Translations under genes and position numbers: made by a program
Shown here: piece after piece, positions 58,936 through 64,000 of the stretch
How the letters are laid out: each line of letters starts with the position of its first letter
Position numbering within the stretch: position 1 is the stretch's first letter
NCBI GenBank assembly: GCA_034687125.1
Contig: JAQGBZ010000180.1
Span: 1-64,000, forward strand
Origin: Neelides folsomi
Taxonomy: Eukaryota; Arthropoda; Collembola; Neelipleona; Neelidae
Direction of reading: 5' to 3'
DNA: 64,000 nt
Notes under the pieces: generated by a model
Databases searched by the model: none
What the model was told of the DNA's origin: nothing
Seen by the model: the letters and a program-made list of their open reading frames with translations, nothing else

Positions 58936-61071
58936 ATGCGGCTAACTTCGAAATTGGCCTATTCGGTGTTGGACGTTTTGAAGGCGAGGATTTCCTTAAG
59001 CGGTCCAATTCCCGTTGCCGATTACATGCGGACAGCTCTCACGTCACAAACTAACTCCAGTGGCTATTACATGAGAAAGGATGTGTTTGGACAAAAGGGA
59101 GATTTCACAACTTCGCCTGAAATATCACAAATGTTCGGAGAAGTAAGTCATCTGGATAATTCAATATTTACGTCAAACTTTATTTTTAATTTCATTAAAA
59201 TTATTGCTTTTCATTATTACTTATTATTAATTTTTGAAAATTCATTTTATTAGCTAATTGGAATTTGGGGACTACAAACTTGGTTGCAAGTTGGTGGACC
59301 ACCTGAAATTAAAATTGTTGAACTGGGACCTGGTAGAGGAACAATGATCAATGACATGATACGGGTATAATACTATTAAAACTTTCATATGATTTAAAAT
59401 TAAAGAAATTATCCTATGAAAAACTCAACCATATAAAATTGCAAAATAATTAAAATGTCTCATATTGATTTTTTTTTAGGTTTTTCACAAGTTTGGTCAT
59501 TTAACTCAAGGTAATTTGAGTGTTCATCTTGTAGAAGTTTCTCCTCATCTCGCTAATCTCCAATACCAAACACTTTGCTCTCCCAATGGCACCAATTTAT
59601 CAAACAAAATTGAAAATCCTGATCAAAAAGACCAAAAATCATCCCAAGATTCCGATCATGTTCGACTTGATCCAATGAAAGAATCCGATGGGCATTATTA
59701 TGAAGGGAAAAGCGTTATTGGAAAATTTCCTGTTTTCTGGCATCGTGACATTTCAACACTTCCTCGTTCCTTTTCTTTTTTTGTTGCTCACGAGTTTTTT
59801 GATGCGCTTCCTATACATAAGTTTCAGGTACAAAATATATTTATAATATTAAATACATTGTTCATACATTGTATTTGTTTTACAAAATTTAATGATTATT
59901 TACTTTTAATAATAAGTGTATTTATTTTCTTATATAGCGTGTGGACGGTAAATGGCGTGAAGTTCTAGTCGATTACGAACCCTCGGGAAATTTTCGTTTC
60001 GTTGTAGCTAACTGCCCAACACCTGCATTGGATCTTTGCTTCTCCCTTTGGCCTGAATTTTCCTCTGACCCTCGGAATCATATAGAAGTTTCTCTTGCCT
60101 CGGCTGTGATTCTCGAAGGTCTCTGTAAGCGGCTGAGTTCTGATGGCGGAATGGGCCTCATTGTTGACTATGGCCACGAAGGAACCAAGGAAGATACTTT
60201 TAGGGCTTTTTCCTCCCATTCACTCGCCGATCCGCTGACCTCCCCTGGGACAATCGACCTCACGGCCGACGTCGACTTTAAGTTCTTTAACTACATTTGT
60301 GAAAATCAAGCAATGGTATTAGGACCGATCGAACAAAGCATCTTTTTACAACGAATTGGAATCGATTTAAGGCTCAAAGTAAATTCAATTTAATCTTTCA
60401 TGTTAATACTATAAATATATAATATCTATGCTTCAATGTAATACATCCGTACATATAATATTGATTATGTGAAAGTTAATGTAGATAAATTAAATTTAAG
60501 AATCTTAAGATGGCATTAAATGTTGTTTTATATCTTTATTTTAATGACCAAATTGATAAGATTGTTAAAAATGATGGAGAAAAACAAAGAACTCTTTGAA
60601 ATTGCCGAAATTTTCCTTTATTCGCATTATGGAAAGCGAAAGTTTTGAATTGAATTCGTCGGATCTAATTCAATTATTCCTCACAAATGAGGAAGTGGAA
60701 ATTGGTAATCGAATGAGGGAGAGAAATTGCATTTGGTGGGAAATGAGGTTAAGAGGTCTCGAGAGAAGCTAATTGAGGAAATTCCACTTAAATCCCGGCA
60801 ATTTCATTCTATTAGGCATATTCCGCACATTCGGTCAAAACTTAAAACTAATGCATATTTATGTGTATGGAATAATTGAGTTAAAATCCCGTGTTTTTAA
60901 TTTTATTTTCAGAAACTTCTCGAGTCAAACGAAGATGCTAAGACGAGAGAGAATTTACTTACTGGCCATAAAATGCTTACCGAAGAGATGGGAAATCGAT
61001 TCAAATTTTTCGGCTTATTACCTTTGGCTCTTCAACCCTTCAATCTCAAAATTCATGGATTTGATATTTAA
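58936..61071 (+). CDS. NDUFAF7: NDUFAF7, mitochondrial complex I assembly methyltransferase
   Basis: Class I SAM-dependent methyltransferase that symmetrically dimethylates an arginine of NDUFS2 early in complex I assembly, in the mitochondrial matrix. Five exons, 58936-59142, 59254-59364, 59480-59827, 59938-60378 and 60913-61071, give 421 residues (human 441). A short basic amphipathic N-terminus (MRLTSKLAYSVLDVLKARIS) serves as presequence. Family motifs: GPIPVADYM, YYMRKDVFGQKGDFTTSPEI, the SAM-binding VELGPGRGTMINDMI (E92-T99 core), AHEFFDALPIHKFQ, and a C-terminal FKFFGLLPLALQPFN. Exon 3 has a charged insert (ENPDQKDQKSSQDSDHV). The start codon is fixed by this presequence and lies 2 nt after the stop of the previous gene, implying a shared transcript. 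Confidence 0.95.
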
Positions 61072-61355
61072 AGATTCATCTTTGTCCTTTGCATTGCTCC
61101 TTTCTTATTTTGAGATCATTGATTGTAATTTGGCCTAAGTTTAATCTATATGTTGAATTACAACCTAAACTATTAAGTTGGTTAATTAAACTTAATTATA
61201 AAATGTTTACGTCGACAATGTAATGTAAATTAGTCATATTAGTGTGATAATTATTCCCGAACAACGATGTTAAAATATGTGAAATATTAAGTTGTATTAA
61301 ATGAAAAGTTAATTATGTTTTGTTTAATTTAATGGTGTTTATGTGAAACGAATCG

Positions 61356-61400
61356 AATAAAAAATGATAATTTGTGAAGTTAATAAATAAAGAATTTATT
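61356..61400. promoter_or_regulatory. overlapping poly(A) signals of NDUFAF7 (+) and LC8 (-)
   Basis: AATAAA at 61356-61361 on the plus strand and AATAAA at 61400-61395 on the minus strand face each other, so the two convergent transcripts probably end within or across the same 50 bp. Confidence 0.4.
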
Positions 61401-61651
61401 GTTCAAGATCTTATAGCCATCTATGAAGAAGGTTAATTTCACTTGTAATCATAATTATGTAGTTGTTTTAATACAGAAATGAACCTCGCGCTGCTCTTTG
61501 GACTGAGAATGTGAAGAGAAAGAAGTCAAAGGAGGGGAAGGGAGAATTGGAGGAAGTAGAAATGATCATTAATTATTTTTAATAAAGGGAGGAGGAAATG
61601 ATATAATATATAATAATAGTCTGTTCTGTGGTTGGTAATGAGATGAAGTTT

Positions 61652-62091
<440 letters not shown>

Positions 62092-62931
62092 CCTCGATTC
62101 GGATCTATCAAATAAATCCCAAAAGATGACTTACTTGCCGATAAATTGTCAATTTGTCAGGGAATTTAAGGAAATCCTGAGAAAAACCGGCGAATTATGA
62201 GTAAATAATAATTTTTAATATAATCAAGTTAAAGGAACTCAACCAGGGGACTTATTTAAGTGTGCTGAGGGGGAAGGGAAGTCGAATTGTAATTACCTTT
62301 GACCCCTGACTTTGAATGGAGTGACAACGGGTGACACCGACGAGCGAGAAAATGAGAATTACTTTTTCTCAGATTTTCTCTCTTCCTTTGCTTTCTCGCA
62401 TGTGCAGGTGGGAATCTCCTTGGAGCGCCAAATCTCCTCTTCCCATTCGCTCTTTCTTCCAACGAGCTTCTGCCACTCGAAGCTTCTATCAACATGGCGG
62501 CTTTCCCTATAAAAATCATCCTTGATGTTTCCCTATAATGACCTCATATGGCCCCTCTTGGTCTATACCGTATAGCCTTACCATATTAACAATATAGCCT
62601 TGCCACATAGCCATATAATATAGCCATACTCTGCCTATTCTCCAATGTGAAAACGGATTGGTTATTTGAGGTACTGGAAGTCAGTTGATGCTAAAAGCCG
62701 CGCGATTTGAATTTACCATGCTTTTCATGATTTTTTAACACGACTTATTTAAAGCCGGAAGACAATAATGAAAATTGAGGTAATTGACCTAGGAGCCAGG
62801 AGCATTGACTAAATCTTTAAGTATCGAATCTGGTTAGTGTTATAAATTAATAATTTTGTTTAATTATTTGTACTATATAGTCATTAATAGTTAATAGTAG
62901 TTAATTGTTGATTTATTTGGGGAATATAGCA
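62092..62931. promoter_or_regulatory. divergent upstream region of LC8 and TBL3
   Basis: The LC8 side (about 62230-62520) is GC-richer and open by chance in several frames; the middle holds a degenerate run of ATAGCC units (62570-62630). A shared promoter region is likely, with details not resolved. Confidence 0.4.
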
Positions 62932-64000
62932 ATGTTGAAACAACATTTGCACTACTTTGACAATGTCAGGGGAAATGACGGAGGTCAAGGAGATGAACCG
63001 GTCGAAGTACTTCCACAAGACAAGATTGAAGATGAGAGAATTAATCCTAAAATGAAACAATTGTAAGTGGTATTTAATAGTGATTTTTATATTATTTTAT
63101 ATTGATAGCTGTTTACATTTTACAAAATTGTCTAAAAAGATTATTTACCGTTTATATTTTTACTTTTATTTACAGTTATAAGCTCAATAACCGGCTTGAA
63201 ACGTTTTATTCTCATGGACGAATTAAAGTAAGAAGTCACTTCATTAACATAATATAATAAAACCATACAAAATAATTAATCTAATCGATTCTATTAAAAT
63301 TTACTTATTTTGCAGTTTCTCTCTCCTTGCCATTTTGTTTGCCAATGTGGTCCAGGAATCAAAATCATCTCAACTGTCGAAAAGCTTGTAAAAAAAGAAA
63401 ACGATCCCGACCAACCCGAAATCAATCCAGATGAAAAAGAGGGAAAGAAAAAAGAAGCGAAACTCGAAAACTTTGGTGTCATCGCCAAATTGGACTCCGA
63501 GTTAGACGAGACCACAACTTTCGATGCATCTTCCTTCACACAAACATTGATCACCGCTCATCGCTCAGGAATCATACGGATTTGGAACCTCGGGAACCAT
63601 AAGGAAGAAAGGATAATTCGATCTTACACAACTCTCCCAATAACTCTGATCGAAATTGACGAATGGAAAGCAATGGAAGGGAAAAACAATCCAGAGGGAG
63701 AAGATGTCAAACCCCCCACAACCCTCATCGACCTTCACCAAGAGAATCGAAGCCGATTGAGGTGGTTGACCGTGGCAGGGTCAGAAGTGAAGATTTATGA
63801 AGAGGGTGGGATAAAAGTTCACAAATCCATGAGAGTTGATTCCGTCCCACTTCTTGGATTTGCCAAATGGGATGAAGGCGAAGGGTCAGAAAGAGCTTTT
63901 GTGGCCGAGAGAAACATTTATGTTTTTTCCAAAGTGAAGGATAATTTTGCCAAGACCGCCGTATTGGAAGGACATTTATCACAAGTTACAGGATTGGAAT
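62932..64000 (+). CDS. TBL3: TBL3/UTP13, small-subunit processome WD40 protein (5' part)
   Basis: WD40-repeat component of the U3 snoRNP small-subunit processome (UTP-B), acting in the nucleolus in 18S rRNA processing. Three exons are visible: 62932-63062, 63176-63227 and 63316 onward, running off the window at about residue 289. The start of the propeller matches TBL3: YKLNNRLETFYSHGRIK, then HFVCQCGPGIKIISTVEKLV. The ensuing repeats contain TLITAHRSGIIRIWNLG, RLRWLTVAGSEVKIYEEG, FVAERNIYVFS and LEGHLSQVTGLE. An unusually long, charged N-terminal extension of about 40 residues and a Lys/Glu/Pro/Asp-rich loop (NDPDQPEINPDEKEGKKKE) inside the first blade are not typical. The C-terminal UTP13 domain would lie outside. 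Confidence 0.85.

Noticed and set aside
58931-58938. Trans-spliced operon as the explanation for the 2-nt gene spacing.
   Set aside because: No AG acceptor with a pyrimidine tract precedes the second ATG, and no other operon-like pair occurs in the window.
60773-61138. A 121-codon frame over the last NDUFAF7 exon.
   Set aside because: It is a shadow in another frame; the NDUFAF7 exon 60913-61071 is supported by family motifs and splice phase.

Overview
The window is animal nuclear DNA, almost certainly from an arthropod. It is very AT-rich, its genes are split by short GT-AG introns (mostly 55-200 bp), and it carries a doublesex-type DM-domain gene with a doublesex dimerisation domain plus secreted single-domain chitin-binding (CBM14) peptides. 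A springtail or another compact-intron hexapod would fit, but the sequence alone does not settle the taxon. All homology calls come from reading translated exons by eye; exon borders were placed on splice signals and reading-frame continuity.

Layout. 1.47-7.34 kb (+): MAN2C1-type alpha-mannosidase in 24 exons. 9.1-12.4 kb (-): a single-exon 1099-residue secreted, proline-rich, repeat-bearing protein. 14.4-15.7 kb (-): ING4/5-type PHD protein, divergent from 16.2-17.2 kb (+) YKT6 SNARE. 17.95 kb (-): tRNA-Ala(CGC). 18.3-18.8 kb (+): BOLA1. 20.6-21.7 kb (-): EB/EGF-like cysteine-rich surface protein. 28.0-34.9 kb (-): doublesex, with about 6 kb of gene-poor DNA on either side and a 4.9 kb intron. 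41.7-44.2 kb (+): two tandem CBM14 peptide genes, with a zinc-finger relic and a MITE between them. 45.3 kb (-): MFS (FLVCR/SLC49-like) pseudogene. 45.9-50.3 kb (-): two tandem paralogues of an unrecognised type II membrane protein. 51.9-52.95 kb (+): UBC9. 54.5-56.3 kb (-): RING plus coiled coil plus 3CxxC zinc-finger protein. 58.2-61.1 kb (+): a glucosidase II beta-like ER/Golgi protein followed after only 2 nt by the complex I assembly factor NDUFAF7. 61.65-62.09 kb (-): dynein light chain LC8, divergent from 62.9 kb (+) TBL3/UTP13, which runs off the window.

The housekeeping genes (mannosidase, SNARE, BolA, SUMO E2, LC8, UTP13, NDUFAF7) have no common pathway; their grouping looks like ordinary gene packing with several divergent promoters. 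The 41-51 kb block is different: it holds young tandem duplicates, two pseudogene fragments, a MITE, and two same-orientation copies of a palindrome-rich repeat at 44.4 and 51.2 kb. It is the part of the window that looks most recently rearranged.

The items most worth a second look are the glucosidase-II-beta-like/NDUFAF7 dicistronic arrangement, the two tandem type II proteins, the doublesex locus, and two well-bounded MITEs with target-site duplications. I saw no retroviral, LTR or other virus-like element, no CRISPR array and no rRNA.
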